DNA of 64,000 nt from Madurella fahalii (taxonomy: Eukaryota; Ascomycota; Sordariomycetes; Sordariales). This document shows, piece by piece, positions 1 through 10,312 of this stretch (position 1 is its first letter; every line of letters begins with the position of its first letter). The notes beneath the pieces are model-generated. The model was given only the letters and a program-made list of their open reading frames with translations, did no database searches and was not told the origin of the DNA. Position numbers and translations under genes: made by a program. Location of the stretch: assembly GCA_029876055.1 (NCBI GenBank), contig CM056879.1:1984001-2048000 (forward strand), read 5' to 3'.

Positions 1-1010
1 ATGTTGACAAGCTGACTGGGCGAAAAAGGGTCCGAGATCTAAGTTGGCCCTAATTATCCGGTGAGAAAGTGTGTGCTTGGCAGGCTTGGGGACTTCACTC
101 TCTTCTCCTGTTCTCACTCTCCCCCTCCCCCCCGGGGCCTCTCTCTCCCCCTTTTCAGTTGTCGATAGGAACTTCTACGCATGGCTTAATTTCTTATCCG
201 AAATCCGGAATCTTGGAACGCACCTGGGACTGACAGTCGCTCAGTTTTCATCGATTCCAATTCCGAGCCTCGGATGCGTGTTTATTACATTTCCGAGTCC
301 TACGTGGGTCGCCTCCGTTCCCGCACCTCAATCTGCTTCGCTCGCAGCATTCGTTCCCGCATCAGTCACAGCCTAAGGTAACTTTAGAGTCCGAAGAAAC
401 GATGCCTGTTTGCTTCAGTGGGGTGTGAAACTCAGTGATATAGCCCGGGGAAAGAAGTGTCCTCCTCTCGGTATCCATTACCATTGACCACGGTACCACC
501 GCACATTGGTCCTGCAACATTGGTGCCTGGCAGGATCAACTCGCGGATCATTCATGAGATTTCCTCCGAAGCCCAGCTCAAACCCTGAACTTGACAGAGC
601 TCCCTCGTACATTTCACGTGACTTGCCCGAAGCGGATCTTCGCCTCTGCGCCAGACCCGGCAACCCTTACCAAGCCCCTGCAAACCCCATCCTTGTAGCA
701 TGGGGAGTATGCCAGCTACGCCGCATTCCAGGCCACTCCCATCTCATCCAGACGCTTCGGATACCAAGCATCCAGCGGCGCGTCTCTGATAGCCAGCCAG
801 CAATTTCCTTCAGTGTTGATCCAAGCCTCGGAGAGCACAGGGGCCCGGAAGGATGCGGTTCGAGAGAACCATCATAGCCCTTGAGGAAATCAGAGATATA
901 ATGCGGTTCTCGCCACGAGCAATGGACTTCTACTTTGTGCTTCTCTATCCCTCTTTCTCAGCAGAACCGCTGCTTGTAATTCCTAGTCGTCCCGTCATCT
1001 CGCCAATTCA
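1..1010. other. Intergenic, upstream of the beta-lactamase-like gene
   Basis: No convincing gene is seen. Short open frames on both strands lack recognisable domains or splice structure. A pyrimidine-rich tract at about 100-160, with runs of C and CT, could belong to a promoter or 5' leader, but this is only inference. The last hundred bases are the immediate upstream region of the gene starting at 1011. Confidence 0.5.
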
Positions 1011-3040
1011 ATGATGCACCGGTGGTTAAGCGCCGGCTTGGCGGTTTCGTGTTGTTCTCTCGGAGTCCTTGCTGGTCTAGATGGCCACTGCCCTCCCCTC
1101 GGGCCCGTCCTCCCCCAGCCGACACAACCAAGCACCCATCGGGCGGTGCCGTCGGCTGCGACAGCGCTGAGCGATGTTCTCGACCAGTTCACGGCGTCAT
1201 TCAACAGCTCTGCTGTTGCCATTGGGGTCAAGTCTATCCATGAGAGCAACCTATTGTTCGAATATGCCTACACGCCCCCGATTATGGACCCGCGCAGTGT
1301 CCAGAAGGTGGACTCAGACACGGTCTTCCGGCTTGGGAGTCTTACCAAGGTGTTTCCCGTGCTGGCTCTGTTAAAATTGCATGACAAGGGAGTCAGTCTC
1401 GATGACCCAATCACCAAATACGTACCTGAGCTGCGCGATCTCAACCGCCAAGCGAGAGAGCAGACCCCCATCTGGACGGTAAACTGGGACGATGTCACTC
1501 TGGGTAGTTTGGCCTCGCATCTCGGCGGTATTGCCTCGGACAGTATGTCCACCGCTCCACCACCAGTTGCACGCGCCTAGCTAACAATTGGAAGTGATTA
1601 CGGACATCGCCCCGTTCGGCAACTTTTCAGTGTACGGTTACCCACAGCCGAACGCCTCCAAGGCTCTGGGTTGTGCCGGTTTCCTTGGAACGCCGGGTTG
1701 TGGCCGTGACGGTAAGATGAGGTTAACGATCCTGACGGTTGCAATAAAACTCTAACAGTGGTAGTCTTCTTTGAACACTTCGGCCAGCGGGCTCCGGTCC
1801 AGCTCCCGTTCTCTCCTCAGACGGTCTATTCCAACATTGCCTTCCCAATCCTCGCCTTCGCCGTCGAGTCCCTCACCAACCAGTCATTTGCGAGCTTCGT
1901 CCAGAACGAGATCTTAAACCCTATTAACATGACCCGCACTTTCGCGGCGACACCCAACGACACTGTGGGCTTCATTCCCGCCAATGACGTCTTCTGGGAT
2001 GCCCAGCTGGGCTTTGCGGTATCGTAAGCCCCCCCCCCCCCCCCCCCAAAAAAAAAATACCTCTATGCCGCTGGCAATACCCTCGCTCACCCCGAATCAG
2101 GGAAGGCGGCTTCTACTCAACTATTAACGACCTTCACCGCCTCGGCGACGCCATTCTCGGCCACAAGCTCCTCAACCCGGTCCAAACCCGCAAATGGCTC
2201 AAGCCGGTAACGGGCACCTCCTCGTCGGGCCTGCTCATGGGCCAGCCCTGGGAGATCTTCCGCGCCAGCAACCTGACCACGGACGGCCGCGTCATCGACA
2301 TCTACACCAAGACGGGCGACCTCATCACGTACCACTCGGTCCTGGCGCTGATCCCCGACTACGACCTCGTCATGACCGTCCTGGTCTCGGCCCCGATGGG
2401 CGCGCGGGGGGAGGCGTCGGGGCAGACCATCTTCGTGGCGCTCGCGCAGCTGCTCAAGGGCCTGCTCCCGGCGGTCGAGCAAGCCGGCAAGAACCAGGCG
2501 CAGGCCAGCCACGCGGGCACCTACGTGGACCGGGACACCAACTCGACGCTGACGCTGACGCTGGCCGACACGGGGCCGGGGCTCGCCGTGGCCGAGTGGG
2601 TCGTCCGCGGCGTCGACGTGCCGCGCACCGACCCCGGCACCACCCTGCCGCCGCCCACCCCGCCCGTCCTCGACCCGCCCATGCGCTACCGCCTGTACCC
2701 GACCACCATCGAGTCCCCCGCCGACTCGTCGTCGTCTTCGACCTGCGAGACCGAGAAGAAGAAGAAGAAGAAGAAGAAGAAGAACGAGGGGAGCGGCGGG
2801 AGCGCAAGAAGACAGGAGTCCTGGCGCGCGGTGGGCACGACCGACTCAGCCGAGGACGTGGAGAAGCGGGACGCGCTGTTCCCCTGGCTCATGAACTCGT
2901 GCATCACCTGGGCGAAGATGGACCGCGTGACGTACAACATGCAGGCGAGGGACCATTTTGTGTTTGACTTGGACGAGGAGGGCAAGGCGACTGGGGTTGA
3001 GCTGGTGGGCTATGGGGTTACGCTTGTGAGGCAGGGATGA
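1011..3040 (+). CDS. Secreted beta-lactamase-related serine hydrolase
   Basis: Four exons (1011-1542, 1595-1711, 1759-2023, 2101-3040) join in frame to 617 aa. The N-terminus (about 22 residues, hydrophobic and Cys/Leu-rich) looks like a signal peptide. The class C beta-lactamase/DD-peptidase fold is indicated by the SxxK motif S110-L-T-K113 in RLGSLTKVFPVL and the second motif Y240-S-N242 in VYSNIAF. Fungal members hydrolyse or transfer acyl groups on esters or amides; the substrate here is unknown. The third KTG-type motif could not be placed confidently. Oddities: exon 4 carries an uninterrupted run of ten lysines (GAA/AAG repeat near 2755-2783) in the C-terminal domain, and intron 3 (2024-2100) contains 19 C followed by 10 A. 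It is convergent with the AMSH gene. The family call is firm, the biological role open. Confidence 0.85.
2029..2057 (+). repeat. Homopolymer pair C19-A10 in an intron
   Basis: Nineteen cytosines are followed directly by ten adenines, just after the GTAAG donor of intron 3 of the serine hydrolase gene. It is non-coding and probably length-variable; sequencing error in its length would not disturb the reading frame. Confidence 0.9.
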
Positions 3041-3557
3041 AGGGACGGATCAGAGGCATCCACCCGGCCGTGAAGGATGAAATTGGTAGATAGAGGAGGA
3101 TACTGTATTTCTCATTTGTGTTCGAGTAATTGCCGTACATTTAGGAGCTGTGTAATGGTCGAACTGGTTAGACGGAGGATTCCTTCTGCGAGCGAGACGT
3201 TAACGAGAGGACGTGTTTACTGGCGATGGAGGCGTGATGAGGCATCGAGACGTGGGACAGCGATATGGAAAATGGGACTGGAGCCACTGGCTGGAACGGG
3301 TACATAGCATCGGTATCTCCTGACTCAGCTAATTATTGTGTATTGCGAACTAGACGAGCCGGCCTCTAATTCCCTTCGCGCACTGAATCGAAAATGTGCA
3401 AGGTCTACAGTACGAATCTTGACGCTAGTACTCAATAACGAAGCAAAACAACGATGAATTCACATTCCTAATCCCTATGCCCCCATTCCGAACTAACCAG
3501 GACGCCATCGCTATGCCACCGTTTTCTTGAGTGGCCCTTAATCTCTAAACGTTAAGC
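3041..3557. other. Intergenic between two convergent genes
   Basis: About 520 bases between the 3' ends of the serine hydrolase (+) and the AMSH gene (-). It should hold both 3' untranslated regions. No gene or repeat is seen. Confidence 0.6.
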
Positions 3558-5208
3558 CTACCTCCCAGCTTTGTGCCCCGGCCGCAGATCACAGACATCA
3601 AACTCTAGCTTATCCGACTCATAAACGTGGTCAGCTCGCACATAAAGGTTATCTATCGAGTGCTCGTGGAAGAATCCCGGGTTCTGACAATTCTGAATAT
3701 GGGGTAGACCGGGGGGGTTTGTAAGGCGGAAGATGCCCCATCTGTTAGACCGAGATTAGCGCTCGTGGCACGGTTAGTTGGGTATATTACGAGGCTTACG
3801 AAGGCTCATGACGCGGCGCGCACACAATGGCGATGCTCTCCGGCCGCATCATCTGGGTCGGGGCGTGCGTGTGGAGATCGCGCGAGCTCATGAAGCACGT
3901 CTGCGTCGGGTGGGTGTGGATCCAACCAATGAGCTCCAGGCCCTTGTCTATGCACAACTGGTTGAAGGACTCCTCGTTCTTTGTCTCGCACGTGTCTGGC
4001 GTCCCTACCTGGTCGGGGATCACCAAGTGCGTGATGAAGAGAGCGTTTCTAACCGACGTGCCGCAGAGCTGCCCGAGCATCTCGATTCCCTTTGCCGTGT
4101 GGTCCGCCGCGATTTGCACAAATCTGTCGCGCAGCCCGCGGGGCAAAAAGATAGACCTGAGCGCTTGGCCGTTTTCGAGATAGGCACCGGGCCCAAAGAT
4201 AATACTTCCATCCTTGTTCGGTACCTTTGGGGGCACCGTAGGGGCAGGCTCCACGGGCGTCTCTTTGGGCGGGCGGGGAGGTTTCGGTCTCGGGCTCTCG
4301 TCCCGCGTAGGTGGAGAAGCGGATACGGCGAACTCGTAAGGCTCGTATCGGAATATTCCCGGCTTGTTGAAGGAAGGATAATGGTACGTAGATGGTTTTG
4401 GCGGCTCACCATAGGCGTCATCATCCTTTATATAGCCCTGAGACAGGTCCATATGACGCCGAGTCTCCTCCATTTTGCGCCGCAGTTCGTCATCATTCAT
4501 TTGGTGAAGCCGAGACTCACGGCCGGACACCATCTCCCGCTCGGCCGAGTACGTGGGGACCTGCCGCTTGTGTTGCTGGTCTTCCGATGCTTCCATTTCC
4601 CGCCTGCGCCGCCGCATTTCCTCCTTTGCCATATCTACTGCCAGGTCTTGGTGATCCTTTGCATCGAGAATATTATAGTTCCAAAAGAGTGATGGGCCGT
4701 TGCCCGCATGCTTAGCCGCATGCCTCTCGTAAGGCATGGACGGCGGCCGACGCGCTTCCCTCGCGGCATCCCGTTGGGCGGCTTCACGCTCCAGCCATTT
4801 GTCGTAGGTGTATTCGATGTCGGGCCGTAGGCTCTCGAGGATTTCGATGACGCGAGGGATGCGCTTGTGGTGCGGCCTGAGGGCTCTTCTCGCCTCGGGT
4901 TCCTTTGCCTCGGGATGCGTGCCGAGATATTCGAGAACAAGAATCGAGTATCGGAAGAGGACTAGATAGGCCTGGGAAATGTTGCCTTCCCGAAAATAAC
5001 CTATACCCTGTTCGTCCGATCGTTAGACCGCCATCAAGACTGACAGCAGTGGCAGAGCGGGACAGACCTCGTGATAAATGGTCTCGGCGGCCCGAATCCA
5101 GTACTTGAGTCCGATCCGCGGGTTCCAATCGAATTCTTTGGCCCTAGAGGTTAATTCTTTGGCACTCATGGGCCTGCTGAACATGGTCGGCATCGTGGTG
5201 CTCATCAT
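3558..5208 (-). CDS. sst2: AMSH-type K63 deubiquitinase (JAMM metalloprotease)
   Basis: Three exons read on the minus strand: 5208-5068, 5007-3800 and 3741-3558, giving 510 aa. The N-terminal 120 or so residues, with the AKEFDWNPRIGLKYWIRAAE segment, match the USP8-dimerisation/MIT-like helical domain of AMSH proteins. A charged Arg/Glu-rich and Pro-rich linker follows. The C-terminal MPN+ domain has the complete zinc site H411-T-H413 followed by S421 and D424 (HTHPTQTCFMSSRD), and the last exon supplies the terminal LTNPPG segment seen in family members. AMSH removes K63-linked ubiquitin from cargo at endosomes, working with ESCRT-0 and ESCRT-III. Two adjacent ATGs (5208, 5205) are possible starts. 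Intron 1 has a slightly unusual GTCTGT donor. VPS4, another ESCRT enzyme, lies 3.1 kb away. Confidence 0.93.
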
Positions 5209-6352
5209 TGTGACTCTGCATCGACCAGCGACGGCTCCGATCGAAAGCACTGCTTGGAGGCACGCGGCGGATTACCGAGAAATGGGTGCGGTGGTGGTCG
5301 CGATCATTGCTAGGACTGTTTTCTGCAACGAATGGCGGTGCATGAATGGCTAATTTTGATGAACTTTTTAACAACAAAGGAACAGTTCGGGTCCCTCTTC
5401 CATTTGCGTGGGATTAAGGTAAGGTAGTTGAGAGCCGCACATTGGGGTTGCCTGGCTGCAGGTGTGACCCCGCCATCAACCGCATTGGGGGGGGTTTGGT
5501 AGGCGCTGCTGCTGCAGTGCGGGGCAGGCTGGCAGCTACACGCAGTAAAACCAGCCGCGCAGCCCAGACGATGCCAGGCAATCTGTGCACGAAACCAACA
5601 AAGCCAAGCTCGGTGGCCAAATCCAGGTCGGCAGTTTTCCCTTGCCGCTTGTATACTGTGCTTTCCTTTTTTTCTTTGTCACTGGCTCGCCTGTTCGTCC
5701 GTAGCGTTTTCTCAAGAAATGCAGGGGCCTAACAAGGGAGAGGAGTGTGTGGTTTACATTCTTGAGCACTTTCAGTCTGCGACCTACACTTGGTAGGGGC
5801 GATTACGTAAGATAGCCCTCCCACGCTCTGAGGCATGAGCTATTGGACGAATGCCATGCCGATGTCAACATTCCCTGCTCCCATGGGCATGGCAATTTCT
5901 CGTTCAACCGTCCGACACATTGTGATTTGCTCGCGAAAGGCTTCAATTCGGGAGTTACCGGGATGGATGCAATAAAAATCTCCGCCCCTGTCACGATGTG
6001 CCACAAACCGCGCCCTGCCACGACGCTTGGCCGTGTCCCTCAGCCTCTCGGTGTTTTGATCGCGAGGCGGTAAGGCCGAGCAGGGGGGGCGGCTCGAAAC
6101 CTTGGCTCGCGTATAACATCATCAAAAGGGGCCTTTCCCGTCTGTGAAATTTTCTAGGTCGTTTGTGCCCATCCGTTTTCCCTCGGAGTTTCCATGCTTC
6201 CGCCTTGGAATCCCAGTACTTCACAATGGCTGCTTTTGTCTCCAGCGCCGGCTCTGGAAGCCCTAGTTGTCAAGGTAGAGTACAGTACCCCAAGTGGATT
6301 AGTGGCTGTTGATCAGCGTGGTTAACCCCAGCTAGCGAGCATCGAAGCATCC
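5209..6352. other. Intergenic, divergent promoter region
   Basis: About 1.1 kb between the AMSH start and the next plus-strand gene. Open frames here are short and without recognisable domains on either strand. It must contain the AMSH promoter; no specific site can be assigned. Confidence 0.5.
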
Positions 6353-6961
6353 ATGGGCTTCCTGAACTTTGACATGGGACGGCTATCCGTTCCGACCGAG
6401 ACGTCATTGTTTAGCCTTCTCGGCCAATGCTTTGCCAGATTCACGAGCATCTTCAATCTCGAAGACCCCCACGGTATTCTCACCGAGCCGTCTACCCTGG
6501 AACGGATCTTGAGTTCCGTCTTCGACACCGCGTCCCGCGCGTTCGTCACGGAAAGGTCTCCGAGGATTCTTGCTGGCCTCGATGACCGCGACAAGTCATG
6601 CCTGTATGTACAGGCCGTGGCTGGCATGGTCCTGATCTTCCGGCGTCTGAGCTCAGCAGGCCGTGAGCTCTCGGCCAGCCTGCTCTCGCGTGAGCTCCAG
6701 TTATTTGCCGAAAGCGAGCAGCGACAGGCAGTGCTCGAGAAGATCGCGGGTAGTCACCTTCTTAGCTCGTGCTATACTAAGAGCGCCATCGTCGAATTTG
6801 TGGTGGAGGTTGTCGAGGGTCGGGAGCTTGGGCATTATGATACCTTACCCCTTAACAAGGCTGGGGAGGATCTTTTGAGCAACAGCGTAACGTGGGTTAG
6901 CGACCGACCTTGCAAGAATATGGGGTTGCCCTGGGGTTTCACGATTATGACTATCAACTGA
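6353..6961 (+). CDS. Hypothetical protein, 202 aa
   Basis: An uninterrupted frame from an ATG to TGA, helical in composition with many Leu, Ser and Glu residues, and no signal peptide, membrane segment or motif that I recognise. Residues about 20-180 look like one compact alpha-helical domain (for example VAGMVLIFRRL and IVEFVVEVVEG). The final 25 residues, from about VTWVSDRP on, look less protein-like, so a missed splice near 6890 could replace them. It sits between the AMSH gene (divergent) and the prefoldin gene (tail to tail, 247 bases apart). Codon choice resembles the neighbouring real genes, which is the main reason for accepting it. Confidence 0.6.
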   Translation: MGFLNFDMGRLSVPTETSLFSLLGQCFARFTSIFNLEDPHGILTEPSTLERILSSVFDTASRAFVTERSPRILAGLDDRDKSCLYVQAVAGMVLIFRRLSSAGRELSASLLSRELQLFAESEQRQAVLEKIAGSHLLSSCYTKSAIVEFVVEVVEGRELGHYDTLPLNKAGEDLLSNSVTWVSDRPCKNMGLPWGFTIMTIN

Positions 6962-7208
6962 ATGTGTTTGAGGGACACCGGCGGCAAATTGTAAAGTAGC
7001 GGCATCATCTCCATTCCGGGTACAGCGCGGCGTTGGGGTATCTAAGGTATATAGTCAACTAACGTTTCCACTCTACCACACGAGTCCCTACTCCAACGAA
7101 CCAACCAGTCCGGAATCCCACTGGATTTCCGAAGGGCTAGTTTAGCAGAAACCCACGATGCCACGCCGGTGGCGTTCCGGAGCAGTGGCTCTCCTCAGTG
7201 AATCCGCA

Positions 7209-7749
7209 TCACCCCTTTACTGCCTGCGCTCCCGCGGCCTGTGCGCTGGATTGAGCCTGGATGATTTCGCCCTTCTTCTTTTCGATCTTCCCTTGGGTTT
7301 CCTTAATATGTGATTCTAGCCGGGATCTTGGTAGCAAGACGCACAATGTTAGTCTTTTACTAGCCTAGCCCATGTCAAGCACTTACATCTCCTTGTCAAT
7401 GAACTCGAGCCGCCCGTTCACGGTGGCCTCGGCATCCGACCTCTCCTGCTTGAGCAGAACCGGGCCGATGAGCTTGTAGATAGTCTCACCCTCCTTGAGT
7501 TTGCCGAATTCCTGTCCTCAACTCAGCTACCGCATTGGGTTAAGGGATACCAATGGGGCAAACCTTTTGCACGCCAAGATTTTCCTGTTTCTGGGCCTCC
7601 AGCTTTTGTCTTGACTGTACAGCTTCTTGAAGATCTACACTATGTAAGCTCATGCCGAAAAGATTGGAAGTATTGTGAGGGGTAGCACCTTGTTGCAGTT
7701 TGGTAAACTCCTCGGAGAGGCCTTGCAGTTTGGCCTGAACCTTGTCCAT
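7209..7749 (-). CDS. YKE2: Prefoldin subunit 6 (beta-type)
   Basis: Four exons (7749-7689, 7634-7564, 7511-7387, 7326-7209) join in frame to 124 aa, the usual size for this subunit. The two coiled-coil helices and the central beta hairpin are visible: LQGLSEEFTKLQQ and SRQKLEAQKQENLGVQK in helix 1, then the hairpin signature YKLIGPVLLKQE, then ATVNGRLEFIDKEI and RLESHIKETQGKIEKKKGE in helix 2. Prefoldin is the cytosolic hexamer that delivers unfolded actin and tubulin to the CCT chaperonin. The start is the ATG at 7747-7749, since the open frame above it contains no other ATG. It is divergent from VPS4 across 564 bases. I am very sure of the family. Confidence 0.95.
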
Positions 7750-8313
7750 TCTCGCCAAACGAATCTTTACCTCTGAAAAACGTTCAACGATTGGAGTCGC
7801 CCGTATAACGATGCCGTGGCTCAGAAAGGAAAATGTTGCCTGGGTTTATCACTTTAGGCAGATGCCGTCATGCTTTGGTTGGGAGAGGTGATGCCCAGCA
7901 GTGGAATTTTTGGGAGCCAGGGATACCTCTGTTAGTGTTCAGTGCGGATTATCGCCTAAGGAATTAACAGCTTGGCATCCCCACCCCGCTGTCCCAGAGC
8001 CAGTGGCGTCAGCCCCGCGCTGGTACTCCCCCGGTCAACAGCCGCAGCTCCAGAACCAGGAACCTGACGAGTGTGCTGTGGTGAAAATCACCATCCACCA
8101 ACGTTTCCTGTCCAGCGCGCTCATCGGCAAGCCTAGCCGATATACGACGCGCATCCGAGGGCTCGACCCAGCAACCGCACTCTCGGCCCCTGCCTGGCAC
8201 ACTGACAGAGGTCTGCGGGCTTTTGCCTTGAACCAGTTTTCCCTGCGGCTGCAACTCCAAGCACCAAGCAAACACTCGATACAGCCCTGACCCGACCAGC
8301 GCCGCTGTCCACC
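7750..8313. promoter_or_regulatory. Shared divergent promoter region, prefoldin 6 / VPS4
   Basis: The 564 bases separate two head-to-head housekeeping genes and so must hold both promoters. No clear TATA box was seen. The short open frames across it look like chance. Confidence 0.5.
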
Positions 8314-9750
8314 ATGTCAAACACCGACTTTCTCGACCGCGCAATCAAGCAGGTGCGCTTAGCCATCGACGCCGACAATGCGGCACAGTACGAAAAGGCC
8401 TACCAGCTCTATTACCAGTCGCTCGAGCTGTTCATGCTGGCGCTCAAATGGGAAAAGAACCCCAAGTCTAAGGAGATGATACGCGCCAAGACTGGCGAGT
8501 ACATGGACCGAGCCGAGAAGCTCAAGGCACATCTTGCAGACTCGGAAGCGAAGCGCAAGAAGCCCGGGATGGTGGGCGCCAACGGGACATCTACAGGCGG
8601 CACGGGCAAGGGAAAAGAGGCCGGCGAAGACGGGCCGGAGCTAGACGAGGATAGCAAGAAGCTCCGCAATGCGCTGGCGGGGGCCATCTTGCAGGAGCGA
8701 CCTAACATTAGGTGGGACGATGTTGCTGGGCTCGAGGGGGCGAAGGAGGCGCTCAAGGAGGCTGTTCTGCTGCCCATCAAGTTCCCCCACTTGTTCCAGG
8801 GCAAGCGGCAGCCATGGAAGGGGATTCTTCTGTACGGCCCGCCGGGGACAGGCAAGAGTTACCTCGCCAAGGCGGTCGCAACCGAGGCGAAGAGCACCTT
8901 TTTCAGCGTGAGCAGTTCGGATCTGGTGAGCAAATGGATGGGCGAGAGTGAAAGGTAAGCACAGGAATGCTTCCCTCCGTTCTTCCTCCGTATCATGTGT
9001 TGACCTGTCCCTACCCTTCAGGCTCGTCCGTCAGCTTTTTGCCATGGCGCGCGAAAACAAGCCTTCCATCATCTTCATCGACGAGATCGACGCGCTATGC
9101 GGGCCTCGTGGGGAGGGCGAGTCTGAAGCGTCACGAAGAATAAAAACCGAGATGCTCGTCCAGATGGACGGCGTAGGCAAGGACACCAAGGGCGTGCTGA
9201 TCCTCGGCGCGACAAACATTCCCTGGCAGCTCGATGCCGCCATCCGCCGGCGCTTCCAGCGCAGGGTGCACATCAGCCTGCCCGACCTGCCGGCACGGAC
9301 AACCATGTTCAAGCTCGCCGTCGGCGATACCAACACGGCGCTGAAACCCGAAGACTTCCGCGAGCTAGCCAAAGCGGCCGAAGGGTACTCCGGGTCCGAC
9401 ATCAGCATCGTGGTGCAGGATGCGCTGATGCAGCCCGTGCGCAAGATCCAGCAGGCGACACACTTCAAGCGGGTACGTCATGGCTGTATCCTCATTTACC
9501 TTTTGCGGTATGCTGACTTCCCCCACAGGTAATGGTTGACGGCAAGCAGAGGGTCACGCCATGCTCGCCGGGGGATCCCGAAGCAATAGAAATGACGTGG
9601 GAAAAAGTGGCCTCGGAGGAGCTGCTGGAGCCGCTGGTTGAGAAGAAGGACTTTATCAGGGCCATCAAAGCTAGCCGGCCGACCGTCTCCGAGTCGGACC
9701 TGAAGCGGAACGAGGAATGGACCAAGGAATTCGGCAGCGAGGGCGCATAA
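8314..9750 (+). CDS. VPS4: Vacuolar protein sorting ATPase VPS4
   Basis: Three exons (8314-8954, 9022-9472, 9529-9750) give 437 aa, the standard length. Residues 1-75 form the MIT domain (FLDRAIKQVRLAIDADNAAQ) that binds ESCRT-III tails. A charged linker follows, then the AAA+ core with Walker A GPPGTGKS at 175-182, Walker B IIFIDEID at 230-237 including catalytic E235, sensor-region LGATNIPWQLD and arginine fingers in AIRRRFQRR. The C-terminus carries the beta domain and the Vps4 C-terminal helix (LLEPLVEKKDFIRAIK). The enzyme disassembles ESCRT-III polymers during multivesicular body formation, cytokinesis and membrane repair. All key residues are present, so it should be active. Confidence 0.97.
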
Positions 9751-10312
9751 TTTTCCTACAGTGTGGGGTCTGAAAGGGCAGTTCTGTTCCGCAAAGCTCG
9801 TGACTGTACGGCGCGGGCAATTTCTCGAGTTGCCGGGGCAATGGGTTCCGCAGAAGTGGGAAGGAAGGGTATCGTTTGGGCAGGCTGGCGTGCGGCGTTT
9901 TAGAAAGACACACCGGCTCAGCATCTAGCATAGGTGTATTTTGTGCGTCTGGGAGCGTTATGTCCTCCTGTAGACTGATATCGACATAAACGAATAGGGG
10001 CATTTGGCCCTGCTTGCTCCTTCAAGGCGAAAGCGATTCTTGTCGTTTCAGGGTTAGAATCCAGCACTGTGAAGGAGACTGTGGTTCCGACATCACATCA
10101 GACAGACGCTCCTTGTTTCTATTTCCTGCCATGGTATGATACATTCCGCTGGAAGTGAGTCGTCTAGACATGCCACCCGATAACTCCAATACCAGAACCC
10201 CAACCCGCACGAGAACTCCGGAAAACAAAAGTGAGACCAAGCAAGAGAAAAAAAAAATAAATAAATAAAAAAGGAGGAAACCGAGACCCGTAACGCGGCA
10301 AGCACCGATTCT
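9751..10312. other. Intergenic between convergent VPS4 and NOP58
   Basis: About 560 bases that should contain both 3' UTRs. An A-rich stretch near 10239-10272 (AAATAAATAAATAAAA-like) lies just after the NOP58 stop on the minus strand, where it reads as T-rich. No gene is seen. Confidence 0.55.

Noticed and set aside
506..877. A 123-codon plus frame before the first gene
   Set aside because: No domain, no signal peptide and an equally long frame on the opposite strand across part of it.
2194..2967. A 257-codon plus frame overlapping exon 4 of the serine hydrolase
   Set aside because: Arg/Pro/Gly-rich composition shows it is an out-of-frame reading of GC-rich coding DNA.
3778..4692. A 304-codon plus-strand open frame
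   Set aside because: It is the mirror of the AMSH gene, whose JAMM motif and splice structure on the minus strand are unambiguous.
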